DNA of 64,000 nucleotides from Streptococcus sp. LQJ-218 (GCF_003428885.1 NZ_QQRU01000004.1:1-64000), one strand, 5' to 3'. Shown: positions 36,912 to 47,126, numbered from the stretch's first letter. The notes: generated by a model not told the origin, from the letters alone. Made by a program: numbers and translations.

Positions 36912-37547
36912 GTGGCAGTACAGTTATTAGAAAATTGGCTCCTAGAGGAACAAGAAAAAATCCAAACCAAGTATCGTCACTTAAATCAGGTTTCTGTTCT
37001 AGAGCCCGACATTCTTTTTATTGGGGACTCCATTGTCGAATATTATCCTCTGCAGGAATTATTTGGGACTTCAAAGACAATTGTCAATCGAGGCATTCGT
37101 GGCTATCAGACAGGACTGTTAGTAGAAAATCTAGATGCACATCTGTACGGTGGAGCAGTAGATAAAATTGTCCTTTTGATTGGGACGAATGATATTGGAA
37201 AAGATGTGCCTTTGAATGATGCTCTCAATAATCTCGAATCGATCATTCAATCCATTGCTCGTGATTATCCACTGACAGAGATTAAATTGCTTTCGATTTT
37301 GCCGGTCAATGAGGGCGAGGAGTACAAGCAGACAGTTTATATCCGCACGAATGAAAAAATTCAGAATTGGAATCAAGCCTATCAAGATCTTGCTTCTGCT
37401 TACATGCAGGTAGAATTTGTGCCAGTTTTTGATAGTTTGAAAGATCAGGCAGGCCAACTCAAAAAAGATTATACAACTGATGGACTGCATCTCAGTGTTG
37501 CTGGTTATCAGGCTTTGACAAAAGCCTTGAAAGACTATCTTTTCTAG
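36912..37547 (+). CDS. SGNH/GDSL-type hydrolase
   Basis: The 211-residue esterase-like protein has the catalytic serine in FIGDSIVEYY, the GTNDIG block, and the Asp-His pair in DGLHLSVAGY. It begins with GTG 36912 one base after the HAD stop, with AGGAGA upstream. Family relatives are annotated as PAF-acetylhydrolase-like; the substrate is unknown. Confidence 0.88.
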   Translation: MAVQLLENWLLEEQEKIQTKYRHLNQVSVLEPDILFIGDSIVEYYPLQELFGTSKTIVNRGIRGYQTGLLVENLDAHLYGGAVDKIVLLIGTNDIGKDVPLNDALNNLESIIQSIARDYPLTEIKLLSILPVNEGEEYKQTVYIRTNEKIQNWNQAYQDLASAYMQVEFVPVFDSLKDQAGQLKKDYTTDGLHLSVAGYQALTKALKDYLF

Positions 37548-37563
37548 TTCATTGCCTTCCTTT

Positions 37564-37592
37564 TTGCATTTTTGAGTTAGATAAGGTATAAT
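37564..37592 (+). promoter_or_regulatory. ssrA promoter
   Basis: TTGCAT (37564-37569), 17 bases, TATAAT (37587-37592), ending 16 bases before the mature tmRNA. Confidence 0.75.
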
Positions 37593-37608
37593 GGTTTTAT
37601 TGTCTTTT

Positions 37609-37953
37609 GGGGTCGTTACGGATTCGACAGGCATTATGAGGCATATTTTGCGACTCGTGTGGCGACGTAAACGCTCAGTTAAATATAACTGCAAAAAATA
37701 ACACTTCCTACGCTCTAGCTGCCTAAAAACCAGCAGGCGTGACCCGATTTGGATTGCTCGTGTTCAATGACAGGTCTTATTATTAGCGAGATACGATTAA
37801 GCCTTGTCTAGCGGCTTGATAAGAGATTAATAGACTCGCAGTTTCTAGGCTTGAGTTATGTGTCGAGGGGCTGTTAAAATAATACATAACCTATGGTTGT
37901 AGACAAATATGTTGGCAGGTGTTTGGACGTGGGTTCGACTCCCACCGGCTCCA
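37609..37953 (+). ncRNA. ssrA: tmRNA
   Basis: It starts GGGGTCGTTACGGATTCGAC and ends with the T-arm GGTTCGACTCCC and CCGGCTCC plus A. The acceptor stem pairs 37609-37615 with 37946-37952. The tag frame at 37691-37726 encodes AKNNTSYALAA and a stop, the streptococcal tag. The 3' CCA is not fully encoded. It rescues stalled ribosomes together with SmpB. Confidence 0.96.
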
Positions 37954-37985
37954 TTATTCCTTTGCATTCTTTTGCATTCCTTGGT

Positions 37986-38016
37986 AAAACGTTGTTAAAT
38001 CAACGTTTTTTATTTT
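37986..38016 (+). terminator. Terminator after ssrA
   Basis: AAAACGTTG/CAACGTTTT stem followed by T-rich sequence. Confidence 0.75.
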
Positions 38017-38110
38017 TGTCTTTGGTATTCCTTGGTATTCTTTTGCGAAAAAGGATACAAGAAAGGAGTCACAAACAGACTCTAAAACAAACTCTATTTT
38101 TAAAAAAGCG

Positions 38111-38140
38111 ATAAAAAAGAATCCAACATTTGTCGGATCC
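38111..38140 (-). terminator. Terminator of tRNA-Ser
   Basis: On the minus strand GGATCCGAC pairs with GTTGGATTC (9 bp with G-U pairs), followed by six T residues. Confidence 0.65.
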
Positions 38141-38162
38141 TAGAAATAATTTTTCTTTTTTA

Positions 38163-38250
38163 CGGAAGACATGGGATTCGAACCCACGCACGCTGTTACA
38201 CGCCTACCGCGTTTCCAACACGGCCTCTTAAGCCTCTTGAGTAATCTTCC
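38163..38250 (-). tRNA. tRNA-Ser (anticodon GGA)
   Basis: The minus strand folds as an 88-nt class II tRNA: GGAAGAT acceptor, anticodon loop TTGGAAA within the CCGTG/CGCGG stem, a long variable arm, and GGTTCGAATCCC as the T arm. It reads UCC and UCU codons. It is transcribed toward ssrA. CCA is not encoded. Confidence 0.93.
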
Positions 38251-38318
38251 AATGCTTACTCAAATAGTCTACCATAAAGACTCTTATCTTGCAATAAAAA
38301 TTTTGGAAATAAGGAAAA

Positions 38319-38399
38319 TGATAGAATTTGATAGAAAATGATAAAAAGTGCTTGACTTTGAAAGAAAGTGTGATAGAATGAATAGTGTAAACGATAACA
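38319..38399 (+). promoter_or_regulatory. fru operon promoter, phased TGATAGAA repeats and perfect cre
   Basis: TTGACT (38352-38357) and TAGAAT (38374-38379) form the promoter. TGTAAACGATAACA at 38386-38399 matches the CcpA cre consensus. Upstream, TGATAGAA occurs at 38319 and 38329 with TGATAAAA at 38339, a 10-bp period, and again at 38371 over the -10 box. These are likely FruR operator half-sites. Confidence 0.7.
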
Positions 38400-38411
38400 G
38401 GAGGTGATTCA

Positions 38412-39152
38412 GTGTTAAAAATAGAGCGTAAACAACTGATTTTAGAGGAGTTACATCAACATCATGTAGTTTCTCTAGAAAAATTAGTTAGTTTGCTAGA
38501 AACCTCAGAATCAACGGTTCGAAGAGACTTGGATGAGTTGGAATCAGAAAACAAGCTTCGCCGTGTGCATGGTGGAGCAGAACTACCCCACTCCTTGCAG
38601 GAAGAAGAAACCATTCAAGAAAAATCTGTCAAAAACCTTCAAGAGAAGAAGTTGCTAGCACAGAAAGCAGCCTCCCTCATCAAGGAACAAGATGTCATCT
38701 TTATCGATGCTGGAACAACAACGGCTTTTTTGATTCATGAATTGGTCAATAAGAATGTTACAGTCGTGACCAATTCGATTCACCATGCTGCTCAGTTGGT
38801 TGAAAAGCAGATTCCAACGGTCATGGTTGGAGGAAGTGTCAAGATGGCGACAGATGCCAGCATCGGGGGCGTTGCTCTTAACCAGATTAACCAATTACAC
38901 TTTGACCGTGCCTTTATCGGGATGAATGGTGTGGATGATGGCTATTATACGACTCCGGATATGGAGGAGGGAGCTGTGAAGCGTGCTATTTTAGAAAATG
39001 CCAAACAGACCTATGTTTTGGTCGATTCGTCTAAAATTGGACAAACTTGCTTTGCCAAGGTAGCACCACTCAAACGAGCTATTGTTATCACAAGTCAAGG
39101 GCATGAGCTCTTGCAGGCTATTAAGGAGAAAACGGAGGTAATAGAAGTATGA
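38412..39152 (+). CDS. fruR: DeoR-family fructose operon repressor
   Basis: The 246-residue regulator has the DeoR helix-turn-helix (VVSLEKLVSLLETSESTVRR, DLDELE) and a sugar-phosphate sensing domain with IDAGTTTAFLIHEL. It starts with GTG 38412, placed six bases after a strong GGAGGTGA. It is the first gene of fruRKA and probably responds to fructose 1-phosphate. The last codons overlap fruK. Confidence 0.93.
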   Translation: MLKIERKQLILEELHQHHVVSLEKLVSLLETSESTVRRDLDELESENKLRRVHGGAELPHSLQEEETIQEKSVKNLQEKKLLAQKAASLIKEQDVIFIDAGTTTAFLIHELVNKNVTVVTNSIHHAAQLVEKQIPTVMVGGSVKMATDASIGGVALNQINQLHFDRAFIGMNGVDDGYYTTPDMEEGAVKRAILENAKQTYVLVDSSKIGQTCFAKVAPLKRAIVITSQGHELLQAIKEKTEVIEV

Positions 39153-40060
39153 TTTATACAGTCACACTTAATCCATCTATAGACTACATTGTCCGTTTGG
39201 ACAAAGTGGAAGTTGGTAGTGTCAATCGTATGGATAGTGATGATAAGTTTGCTGGTGGTAAAGGTATCAATGTTAGCCGTGTCTTGAAGCGTTTGGATAT
39301 TCCAAATACAGCGACAGGTTTCATCGGAGGCTTTACTGGAAAATTTATCACAGATACGTTGGCTGATGAAGAAATCGAGACACGTTTTGTCCAAGTGGCA
39401 GAAGATACTCGCATCAATGTCAAGATTAAAGCGGACCAAGAAACAGAAATCAACGGAACGGGTCCAAATGTCGAACCAGCCCAGTTAGAAGAATTGAAAG
39501 CTATTTTGTCTAGTTTGACTGCAGAAGACACGGTTGTATTTGCGGGTTCGAGTGCTAAAAACCTAGGAAATGTTATCTACAAGGATTTGATTGCCTTGAC
39601 CCGTCAGACTGGTGCGCAAGTAGTCTGTGACTTTGAAGGTCAGACCTTGATTGATAGTTTGGACTATCAACCTCTTTTGGTCAAACCAAATAATCATGAA
39701 CTTGGAGCTATCTTTGGAGTCAAGCTTGAAAGCCTTGATGAAATAGAGAAATACGCTCGAGAATTGCTGGCTAAAGGTGCTCAAAACGTCATTATTTCCA
39801 TGGCTGGGGACGGTGCCCTTCTTGTCACATCAGAGGGAGCTTACTTTGCTAGACCAATCAAGGGAACAGTTAAAAATTCAGTTGGGGCTGGTGACTCTAT
39901 GGTTGCTGGATTTACTGGTGAATTTGTCAAATCAAAAGACGCAGTAGAAGCCTTCAAATGGGGAGTAGCTTGTGGAACAGCAACGACATTCTCGGATGAC
40001 TTGGCAACGGTTGAATTTATTAAAGAAACATATGAAAAAGTTGAGGTAGAAAAACGATGA
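39149..40060 (+). CDS. fruK: 1-phosphofructokinase
   Basis: The 303-residue PfkB-family kinase makes fructose 1,6-bisphosphate from fructose 1-phosphate. It has the substrate motif GGKGINVSRVLKRL and the catalytic GAGDSMVAGF. It overlaps fruR and fruA by four bases each, so the three are translated as one unit. Confidence 0.95.
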   Translation: MIYTVTLNPSIDYIVRLDKVEVGSVNRMDSDDKFAGGKGINVSRVLKRLDIPNTATGFIGGFTGKFITDTLADEEIETRFVQVAEDTRINVKIKADQETEINGTGPNVEPAQLEELKAILSSLTAEDTVVFAGSSAKNLGNVIYKDLIALTRQTGAQVVCDFEGQTLIDSLDYQPLLVKPNNHELGAIFGVKLESLDEIEKYARELLAKGAQNVIISMAGDGALLVTSEGAYFARPIKGTVKNSVGAGDSMVAGFTGEFVKSKDAVEAFKWGVACGTATTFSDDLATVEFIKETYEKVEVEKR

Positions 40061-42009
40061 AAATTCAAGACCTATTGAGAAAAGATGTCATGTTGCTTGA
40101 TTTGCAAGCAACTGAAAAAACAGCAGCTATCGAAGAAATGATTCGAAGCCTAGTAGAGCATGGTTATGTGACAGATTTTGAAACCTTCAAAGAAGGCATT
40201 TTGGCGCGTGAAGCTTTGACTTCTACAGGTTTGGGTGACGGTATCGCAATGCCTCACAGCAAAAATGCGGCTGTAAAAGAAGCGACAGTTCTCTTTGCCA
40301 AGTCAAATAAGGGTGTTGACTATGAGAGTTTGGATGGACAAGCAAGTGACCTCTTCTTTATGATTGCGGCTCCAGAAGGTGCCAATGATACTCACTTGGC
40401 TGCCTTGGCAGAATTGTCTCAATACTTGATGAAAGACGGTTTTGCTGACAAGCTTCGTCAAGCAACATCAGCTGACCAAGTCATTGAACTCTTTGACCAA
40501 GCTTCAGAAAAAACTGAGGACACTGTTCAAGCCCCTGCTAATGACTCTGCTGACTTTATCGTAGCAGTTACAGCTTGTACAACAGGAATTGCTCACACAT
40601 ACATGGCCCAAGAAGCTCTTCAAAAAGTGGCTGCGGAAATGGGTGTTGGTATCAAGGTTGAAACCAATGGTGCCAGCGGTGTTGGTAACCAACTAAGTGC
40701 TGAAGACATCCGTAAGGCCAAAGCTGTTATCATCGCTGCAGACAAGGCGGTTGAGATGGATCGTTTCGATGGCAAACCATTGATCAATCGTCCGGTTGCT
40801 GACGGGATCCGTAAAACAGAAGAGTTGATTAACTTGGCTCTTTCAGGAGAAGCGGAAGTCTACCGTGCCGCTAATGGTGCAAAAGCTGCAACAGCAAGCA
40901 ACGAAAAACAAAGCCTTGGTGGTGCCTTCTACAAACACTTGATGAGTGGTGTATCTCAAATGTTGCCATTCGTTATCGGTGGTGGTATCATGATTGCCCT
41001 TGCTTTCTTGATTGACGGTGCTATGGGTGTGCCAAATGATAGCCTGGGAAATCTTGGTTCTTACCATGAGCTAGCTTCTATGTTCATGAAAATCGGTGGT
41101 GCAGCCTTTGGCTTGATGCTTCCAGTCTTTGCAGGTTATGTTGCCTACTCTATCGCTGAAAAACCAGGTTTGGTAGCAGGTTTCGTAGCTGGAGCTATTG
41201 CCAAAGAAGGTTTTGCCTTTGGTAAAATCCCTTATACCGCTGGTGGTGAAGCAACTTCAACTCTTGCAGGTGTCTCATCTGGTTTCCTAGGTGCCCTTGT
41301 TGGTGGATTTATCGCAGGTGCTTTAGTTCTTGCCATCAAGAAATACGTTAAAGTTCCACGCTCACTTGAAGGTGCAAAATCAATCCTTCTCTTGCCACTT
41401 CTTGGAACAATCTTGACTGGATTTGTTATGCTAGCTGTGAATATCCCAATGGCAGCAATCAACACAGCTATGAATGACTTCCTAGGCGGTCTTGGAGGAG
41501 GTTCAGCTGTCCTTCTTGGTATCGTCCTTGGTGGAATGATGGCTGTCGATATGGGTGGACCAGTTAACAAAGCAGCTTATGTCTTTGGTACAGGTACACT
41601 TGCAGCAACTGTTTCTTCAGGTGGTTCTGTAGCCATGGCAGCAGTTATGGCTGGAGGGATGGTGCCACCACTTGCAATCTTTGTCGCAACTCTTCTTTTC
41701 AAAGATAAATTTACTAAGGAAGAGCGCAACTCTGGTTTGACAAACATTATCATGGGCTTGTCCTTTATCACTGAGGGAGCGATTCCATTTGGTGCAGCAG
41801 ACCCAGCTCGTGCGATCCCAAGCTTCATCCTTGGTTCAGCAGTAGCAGGTGGACTCGTTGGTCTTACTGGTATCAAACTCATGGCGCCACACGGAGGAAT
41901 CTTCGTTATCGCCCTTACTTCAAATGCTCTTCTTTATCTCGTTTCTGTCTTGGTAGGAGCAATCGTAAGTGGTGTAGTCTATGGTTACCTACGTAAACCC
42001 AAAGCATAA
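40057..42009 (+). CDS. fruA: Fructose PTS transporter, fused IIABC
   Basis: The 650-residue membrane enzyme imports fructose as fructose 1-phosphate. Domains in order are IIA with phospho-His67 in GIAMPHSKN, IIB with the phospho-cysteine near residue 174 in VTACTTGIAHTYMAQ, and IIC (about 300-640) with many membrane segments and the GGPVNKAAYVFG block. A terminator follows. Confidence 0.95.
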   Translation: MKIQDLLRKDVMLLDLQATEKTAAIEEMIRSLVEHGYVTDFETFKEGILAREALTSTGLGDGIAMPHSKNAAVKEATVLFAKSNKGVDYESLDGQASDLFFMIAAPEGANDTHLAALAELSQYLMKDGFADKLRQATSADQVIELFDQASEKTEDTVQAPANDSADFIVAVTACTTGIAHTYMAQEALQKVAAEMGVGIKVETNGASGVGNQLSAEDIRKAKAVIIAADKAVEMDRFDGKPLINRPVADGIRKTEELINLALSGEAEVYRAANGAKAATASNEKQSLGGAFYKHLMSGVSQMLPFVIGGGIMIALAFLIDGAMGVPNDSLGNLGSYHELASMFMKIGGAAFGLMLPVFAGYVAYSIAEKPGLVAGFVAGAIAKEGFAFGKIPYTAGGEATSTLAGVSSGFLGALVGGFIAGALVLAIKKYVKVPRSLEGAKSILLLPLLGTILTGFVMLAVNIPMAAINTAMNDFLGGLGGGSAVLLGIVLGGMMAVDMGGPVNKAAYVFGTGTLAATVSSGGSVAMAAVMAGGMVPPLAIFVATLLFKDKFTKEERNSGLTNIIMGLSFITEGAIPFGAADPARAIPSFILGSAVAGGLVGLTGIKLMAPHGGIFVIALTSNALLYLVSVLVGAIVSGVVYGYLRKPKA

Positions 42010-42024
42010 AGAATAGAAAAATGA

Positions 42025-42054
42025 AAAGATTGTACCGTTTGGTGCAGTCTTTTT
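42025..42054 (+). terminator. Terminator of the fru operon
   Basis: AAAGATTGTACC/GGTGCAGTCTTT stem, four-base loop and T run. Confidence 0.8.
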
Positions 42055-42094
42055 CTCTTTCCGAAATGCCTGTGAAATATGGTATAATAGAAGA

Positions 42095-44398
42095 ATGGCA
42101 AACAAGAATACAAGTAAAACAAGACGGAGACCGTCTAAAGCAGAACTCGAAAGAAAAGAAGCAATTCAACGAATGTTGATTTCGTTGGGAATCGCGATTT
42201 TATTGATTTTCGCAGCTTTTAAATTAGGGGCTGCAGGTATAACCCTTTACAACTTAATTCGTTTGTTGGTGGGCAGCCTAGCTTATCTAGCAATATTTGG
42301 TATCCTGCTCTACCTCTTCTTTTTTAAGTGGATCCGAAAACAGGAAGGCCTCCTATCTGGTTTTTTCACCATATTTGCGGGCTTGCTCTTGATTTTTGAG
42401 GCCTACTTGGTTTGGAAATATGGCTTGGACAAGTCCGTTCTAAAAGGAACCATGGCTCAGGTTGTGACGGATTTGACTGGTTTTCGAACGACCAGTTTTG
42501 CTGGAGGGGGCTTGATTGGGGTCGCTCTTTATATGCCAATCGCCTTTCTCTTTTCCAATATCGGTACTTACTTTATTGGTTCTATCTTGATTTTAGTAGG
42601 TGCTCTCCTAGTCAGTCCTTGGTCTGTTTACGATATTGCTGAATTTTTCAGTAGAGGCTTTGCCAAATGGCGGGAAGGGCATGAGCGTCGAAAAGAGGAA
42701 CGCTTTATCAAACAAGAAGAAAAAGCTCGCCAAAAGGCTGAGCAAGAGGCTAGATTAGAACAAGAAAAGGCGGAAAAAGCTTTACTTGATATGCCTCCTG
42801 TCGATATGGAAACGGGTGAAATTCTGACTGATGATGTTGTTCTTGACGTTCCTCCTGTTCCAGAAGAAGAGTGGGTGGAACCAGAAATCATCCTGCCTCA
42901 AGCTGAACTTGAATTCCCTGAGCAGGAAGATGGCTCTGATGACGAAGATGTTCAGGTCGATTTTTCAGCCAAGGAAGCCCTTGAATATAAACTTCCAAGT
43001 TTACAACTCTTTGCCCCAGATAAACCAAAAGATCAGTCAAAAGAGAAGAAAATCGTTCGAGAAAACATCAAAATCCTAGAAGAAACCTTTTCTAGCTTTG
43101 GTATCAAGGTAACGGTTGAAAGGGCCGAAATTGGGCCATCAGTGACCAAGTATGAAGTCAAACCAGCAGTAGGTGTAAGGGTCAACCGCATTTCCAATCT
43201 CGCAGATGACCTAGCTCTAGCCTTGGCTGCTAAGGATGTCCGGATTGAAGCACCAATCCCTGGGAAATCCCTGGTCGGTATCGAAGTACCCAACTCTGAG
43301 ATTGCGACAGTTTCTTTCCGCGAACTATGGGAACAATCTCAAACGAAAGCAGAAAATCTCTTGGAAATTCCTTTAGGAAAGGCGGTTAATGGCACCGCAA
43401 GAACATTTGACCTTTCCAAAATGCCCCACTTGCTAGTTGCAGGTTCAACGGGCTCAGGGAAGTCAGTAGCTGTTAACGGCATTATCGCTAGCATCCTAAT
43501 GAAGGCAAGACCCGACCAAGTTAAATTTATGATGGTTGACCCCAAGATGGTTGAGTTATCTGTTTACAATGATATTCCCCACCTCTTGATTCCAGTTGTA
43601 ACCAATCCACGTAAGGCCAGCAAAGCCCTACAAAAGGTTGTGGATGAAATGGAAAACCGTTATGAACTCTTTGCCAAGGTGGGAGTTCGGAATATTGCAG
43701 GTTTTAATGCCAAGGTAGAAGAGTTCAATGCCCAATCTGAATACAAGCAGGTTCCCCTACCGCTCATTGTCGTGATTGTGGATGAGTTGGCTGACCTCAT
43801 GATGGTGGCCAGCAAAGAAGTAGAAGATGCCATCATCCGTCTGGGACAGAAGGCGCGTGCTGCAGGTATCCACATGATTCTTGCAACCCAGCGTCCATCG
43901 GTTGATGTCATTTCTGGTCTAATCAAGGCCAATGTCCCATCACGTGTGGCGTTTGCGGTTTCATCAGGGACAGACTCCCGTACGATTTTGGATGAAAATG
44001 GAGCAGAAAAACTGCTTGGTCGAGGGGACATGCTCTTTAAACCGATTGATGAAAATCATCCAGTTCGTCTCCAAGGCTCTTTTATCTCGGATGATGATGT
44101 TGAACGCATTGTAAACTTCATCAAGGCTCAGGCAGATGCAGACTACGATGAGAGTTTTGATCCGGGAGAAGTTTCTGAAAATGAAGGAGAAATTTCAGAT
44201 GGTAATGCTGGTGGTGATCCGCTCTTTGAAGAAGCCAAGGCTTTGGTAATCGAAACTCAGAAAGCCAGCGCATCTATGATTCAGCGTCGTTTATCAGTTG
44301 GCTTTAACCGTGCGACCCGTCTCATGGAAGAGCTTGAGATGGCAGGTGTCATTGGTCCAGCTGAGGGTACCAAACCAAGAAAAGTATTGCAACAATAA
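42095..44398 (+). CDS. ftsK: DNA translocase FtsK/SpoIIIE
   Basis: The 767-residue protein pumps chromosome ends through the division septum. It has four N-terminal membrane segments (about 28-180), an acidic linker, and the motor with Walker [16 protein letters not shown] and Walker [16 protein letters not shown]. The C-terminal gamma domain ([22 protein letters not shown]) recognises orienting DNA sites. A TATAAT lies a few bases upstream of its start. Confidence 0.95.
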   Translation: MANKNTSKTRRRPSKAELERKEAIQRMLISLGIAILLIFAAFKLGAAGITLYNLIRLLVGSLAYLAIFGILLYLFFFKWIRKQEGLLSGFFTIFAGLLLIFEAYLVWKYGLDKSVLKGTMAQVVTDLTGFRTTSFAGGGLIGVALYMPIAFLFSNIGTYFIGSILILVGALLVSPWSVYDIAEFFSRGFAKWREGHERRKEERFIKQEEKARQKAEQEARLEQEKAEKALLDMPPVDMETGEILTDDVVLDVPPVPEEEWVEPEIILPQAELEFPEQEDGSDDEDVQVDFSAKEALEYKLPSLQLFAPDKPKDQSKEKKIVRENIKILEETFSSFGIKVTVERAEIGPSVTKYEVKPAVGVRVNRISNLADDLALALAAKDVRIEAPIPGKSLVGIEVPNSEIATVSFRELWEQSQTKAENLLEIPLGKAVNGTARTFDLSKMPHLLVAGSTGSGKSVAVNGIIASILMKARPDQVKFMMVDPKMVELSVYNDIPHLLIPVVTNPRKASKALQKVVDEMENRYELFAKVGVRNIAGFNAKVEEFNAQSEYKQVPLPLIVVIVDELADLMMVASKEVEDAIIRLGQKARAAGIHMILATQRPSVDVISGLIKANVPSRVAFAVSSGTDSRTILDENGAEKLLGRGDMLFKPIDENHPVRLQGSFISDDDVERIVNFIKAQADADYDESFDPGEVSENEGEISDGNAGGDPLFEEAKALVIETQKASASMIQRRLSVGFNRATRLMEELEMAGVIGPAEGTKPRKVLQQ

Positions 44399-44437
44399 AA
44401 AATAGCTTCTTTCCAAGTTTGGAAGGAGGCTATTTTA
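44399..44437. terminator. Terminator between ftsK and the convergent small gene
   Basis: AAAATAGC/GCTATTTT stem extended by TTCC/GGAA. Confidence 0.7.
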
Positions 44438-44441
44438 GTGA

Positions 44442-44870
44442 TTATTGATTAGTTGTATTTTCTGAAGTTGGAGGATTGGACTGTTTTTCATTTTCAGTAG
44501 AAGGTTTACTTGGAGTAGGAGTAGAAGAATCCTGAGTTGATGCTTTCTGCTCTTCTTTTTTCTCTTCCTTAACACTAGATTTTGGTGTTTCTTCTTGCTG
44601 TGTTTTTTCTTGTGAAGTGTTGTTTTCTTTATTGGGACTAGTATTGTCCTGAGGGGATTCCTTTTGAATTTCTTTGACAATGGTTGTCGTTTGACTTGTA
44701 GTCGGTTCTTTTTTGTTGTTTTTGTTATTATCCATGGCGTTCATGATGGTAATACTAGCGGTTATTAGGCCAAGGATACTACCGATGGTAGCAATCGTTT
44801 TTTGAAAGACAGTAAATCCCTTTTTGATGTGTTCTGTTTTTGGTTTTGAAGTTCTACGATAATTAGACAT
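44442..44870 (-). CDS. Small single-pass membrane protein with charged low-complexity tail
   Basis: The 142-residue protein has a basic N-terminus, one membrane segment (TIATIGSILGLITASITIMN), and a tail of about 95 residues rich in K, E, S, T, N and P. The layout suggests an external disordered tail. I recall a similar protein beside ftsK in the pneumococcus (DUF6556-like), but its role is unknown. GGAGAGAATGT precedes the start. Confidence 0.7.
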   Translation of the reverse strand: MSNYRRTSKPKTEHIKKGFTVFQKTIATIGSILGLITASITIMNAMDNNKNNKKEPTTSQTTTIVKEIQKESPQDNTSPNKENNTSQEKTQQEETPKSSVKEEKKEEQKASTQDSSTPTPSKPSTENEKQSNPPTSENTTNQ

Positions 44871-44965
44871 ACATTCTCTCCTTTAATTAAAATTTATTAT
44901 ACCGCATTTCTTTAAAAAAATCTTAAAAAAAGAGGAGATTTTTCTACACGAACTTCAGTAATTAG

Positions 44966-45015
44966 TTGAAATAAAATATGACTTATGATAAAATAAAATT
45001 GAGAAAGCGGTTTCA
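44966..45015 (+). promoter_or_regulatory. Promoter and cre site of the fused ABC operon
   Basis: TTGAAA (44966-44971), 17 bases, TAAAAT (44989-44994), then AGAAAGCGGTTTCA at 45002-45015 over the start of transcription. The 14-mer is a good CcpA site. A strong AAAGGAGG precedes the ATG at 45033. Confidence 0.7.
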
Positions 45016-45032
45016 AAAAAGGAGGGTGTTAT

Positions 45033-47117
45033 ATGTTCGAAATTAGAAATTTGAGCCTCTCTTTTGCAGGCAGGCGGTTGCTAGAGCCAACAGATTTGAT
45101 ATTTGAAAGGGGAAAAGTATATACAATATATGGGAAGTCAGGCGTAGGAAAGTCTTCTTTACTAAATAAAATTGGCTTAATCTCTGCTACGGACCCTAGT
45201 GTTTCTTATTTCTTTGATGGAAAAGAGATTGATACCGAAAATAAGAAATCAGTCTCTGCCTTTATAGCTGAAGAAGTAGCCTTTGTATTTCAGGGTCAAA
45301 ATCTAATAAATGATTTGACCGTATTTGAAAATTTAAAACTGACTTTAAACTTTTATGGCTTGAATCCTGATGAAATAGAAAGTAAAATTGACACAGTATT
45401 GGCGGATTTAGAGATTTCTTCTTTAAAGCACGCTTACCCAGAAGATTTATCCGGTGGTGAAGAGCAACGAGTGGCAATCGCAAGAGCCTTAGTTACAGAA
45501 AAGACTCTCATCTTAGCTGATGAACCAACAAGTTCCTTGGATAAAGAAAATAGAGAAAAAGTCTCCGCCTTGTTAATTGATTTAGCTCACAAATATCATA
45601 AAATTGTATTAATTGTTTCGCATGATGAGGCGATGATTGCAAGAGGAGATGTTCAGCTTCATTTTAAAGACCATAAATTAGTTGGGAATTGTCTTATTTT
45701 GAATTCTGATGAAGGGATAAAGGATTCTAAGAAGTGGTCCTCCTGTTTGTTGTCTTCTCATACGAAGCTATCCGTTTTGAAACATAGAAGGCCTTTTTTA
45801 CCTAGATTATTAGCGTTTTTTATCGCTCTTGTAGTTGCTATAGCAGTAAGCTCTATTAACTTTCAGTCCTTATTTGCAGATAAGTATCACCAACTGGTGA
45901 ACAACTCACTCGAAAATGGCTTCTTGGTGATTAATGATTCGCTTCATTTACAAACTACAAAAGTGTTGGATGATTTTCTCAGTTTTGATAAGGAGGAAAT
46001 CACCTCAATTAGCACAAGTCAGAATATTCAAAGCGTCAAGCCTTATATGGAGTTTCTCTCTTTGGGTATGACGTTTGATAATTCAAAAGACTATTCACAA
46101 CTTCAAAAGAACTTTCAGCCAACTTTGACTATTGATGGTCAGACCAGAAGCTTGACAAGAAATTTTTCAATTCAACCCTTGTATCAGACAAATACAACAC
46201 AGAGGCAGATAGAGTATTTTGATAGGAGCAATGAAAAGGGGATTTATCTATCTGAGCAATTCATTTCAGATGAAAAATTACCGAATATAGTTTCGGGAAC
46301 TACCGTGACACTGACTTTTTATATTCCAATTTCTTTATATGAATCAAGTATAGAGAAAGAGGGGAATATATTGAAAGGAGATGGCGATTTATTTGTCAAA
46401 GTGGATAAAACATATCCTGTTTTAGGGATTGTTAAAAAAAGTTATCCATTTGAATATTCCCCTTATGGAAACACCCTATTTATGAATATTGCTGAAATGG
46501 AAGAATTGCAAAATGAAGCAATTCAACAGCATCCCATGACGAAGATGGCTTTAGATGGTTTTCCTTTGAAATCATGGATGCCGAGTGCGATTCATGTGTT
46601 GCTAAAGGATAGCGGTGCTATTCCTGAAGAATTGAGTAGAATAAGAGCAATCTCTTCACAAATTACTATTTTATCATCATATGAAAACTACGAAGAATTT
46701 AATAAAGGACTCACCTATATCAGGCAATTTTTAATGTTGCTATCCCTAGTCTTACTCATCCTTGTCATCGCAGTATTGTCCTTTGTTTTCTTTTTGCTCA
46801 ATCGTCCTCGACGCTCTGAAGTAGGGATTTTAAAATCTTTGGGATACAGTACTCAAAATATTGTTTGGCTTTTCTTAAAAGAATTAATTGGTTATGGTAA
46901 AACGATTTCGATATTAGCAAGTTGTTTACTCGTCATTCTTTCCATTTTAGCAATGCAAGTGCTTAAATTGGAAATTTCAGATGTTTTTAAATTCTATCTA
47001 ACTTCCGTTTTCACCTTAATTGGATTATCAGTCTCAGTACTGATAATAAGTGGCTTACTACCTATATACACAACTTGTAGGCAAACAGTTGTCGATACTA
47101 TCCGAAAGAATGGATGA
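45033..47117 (+). CDS. MacB-like ABC transporter (ATPase fused to FtsX-like permease)
   Basis: The 694-residue protein begins with an ABC ATPase (about 1-220): GKSGVGKSS, FQGQNLINDLTVFEN, LSGGEEQRVAIARAL and LILADEPTSSLDKE. A membrane segment follows near 258-278, then a large external domain (about 280-565) and three C-terminal segments, with the FtsX-type block RPRRSEVGILKSLGYSTQNIVWLFLKE. This is the MacB layout in one chain. The next gene, nine bases downstream, encodes a secreted small protein, its likely cargo or partner. Regulation by CcpA is likely. Confidence 0.85.
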   Translation: MFEIRNLSLSFAGRRLLEPTDLIFERGKVYTIYGKSGVGKSSLLNKIGLISATDPSVSYFFDGKEIDTENKKSVSAFIAEEVAFVFQGQNLINDLTVFENLKLTLNFYGLNPDEIESKIDTVLADLEISSLKHAYPEDLSGGEEQRVAIARALVTEKTLILADEPTSSLDKENREKVSALLIDLAHKYHKIVLIVSHDEAMIARGDVQLHFKDHKLVGNCLILNSDEGIKDSKKWSSCLLSSHTKLSVLKHRRPFLPRLLAFFIALVVAIAVSSINFQSLFADKYHQLVNNSLENGFLVINDSLHLQTTKVLDDFLSFDKEEITSISTSQNIQSVKPYMEFLSLGMTFDNSKDYSQLQKNFQPTLTIDGQTRSLTRNFSIQPLYQTNTTQRQIEYFDRSNEKGIYLSEQFISDEKLPNIVSGTTVTLTFYIPISLYESSIEKEGNILKGDGDLFVKVDKTYPVLGIVKKSYPFEYSPYGNTLFMNIAEMEELQNEAIQQHPMTKMALDGFPLKSWMPSAIHVLLKDSGAIPEELSRIRAISSQITILSSYENYEEFNKGLTYIRQFLMLLSLVLLILVIAVLSFVFFLLNRPRRSEVGILKSLGYSTQNIVWLFLKELIGYGKTISILASCLLVILSILAMQVLKLEISDVFKFYLTSVFTLIGLSVSVLIISGLLPIYTTCRQTVVDTIRKNG

Positions 47118-47126
47118 GGTGATATC

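Noticed and set aside
37131-37694. 187-residue minus-strand ORF
   Set aside because: It covers the SGNH hydrolase gene and runs into ssrA; both overlapped features are certain.
37953-38110. Possible phage attachment site at the 3' end of ssrA
   Set aside because: Short TTCCTTGGTATTC-like repeats occur, but there is no integrase gene or clear duplicate of the ssrA end in the window.
37893-38114. 73-residue ORF reading out of the 3' end of ssrA
   Set aside because: It starts inside the tmRNA and crosses its terminator; no ribosome binding site.
43660-44031. 123-residue minus-strand ORF
   Set aside because: It is antisense to the ftsK motor domain and has the composition of a shadow frame.
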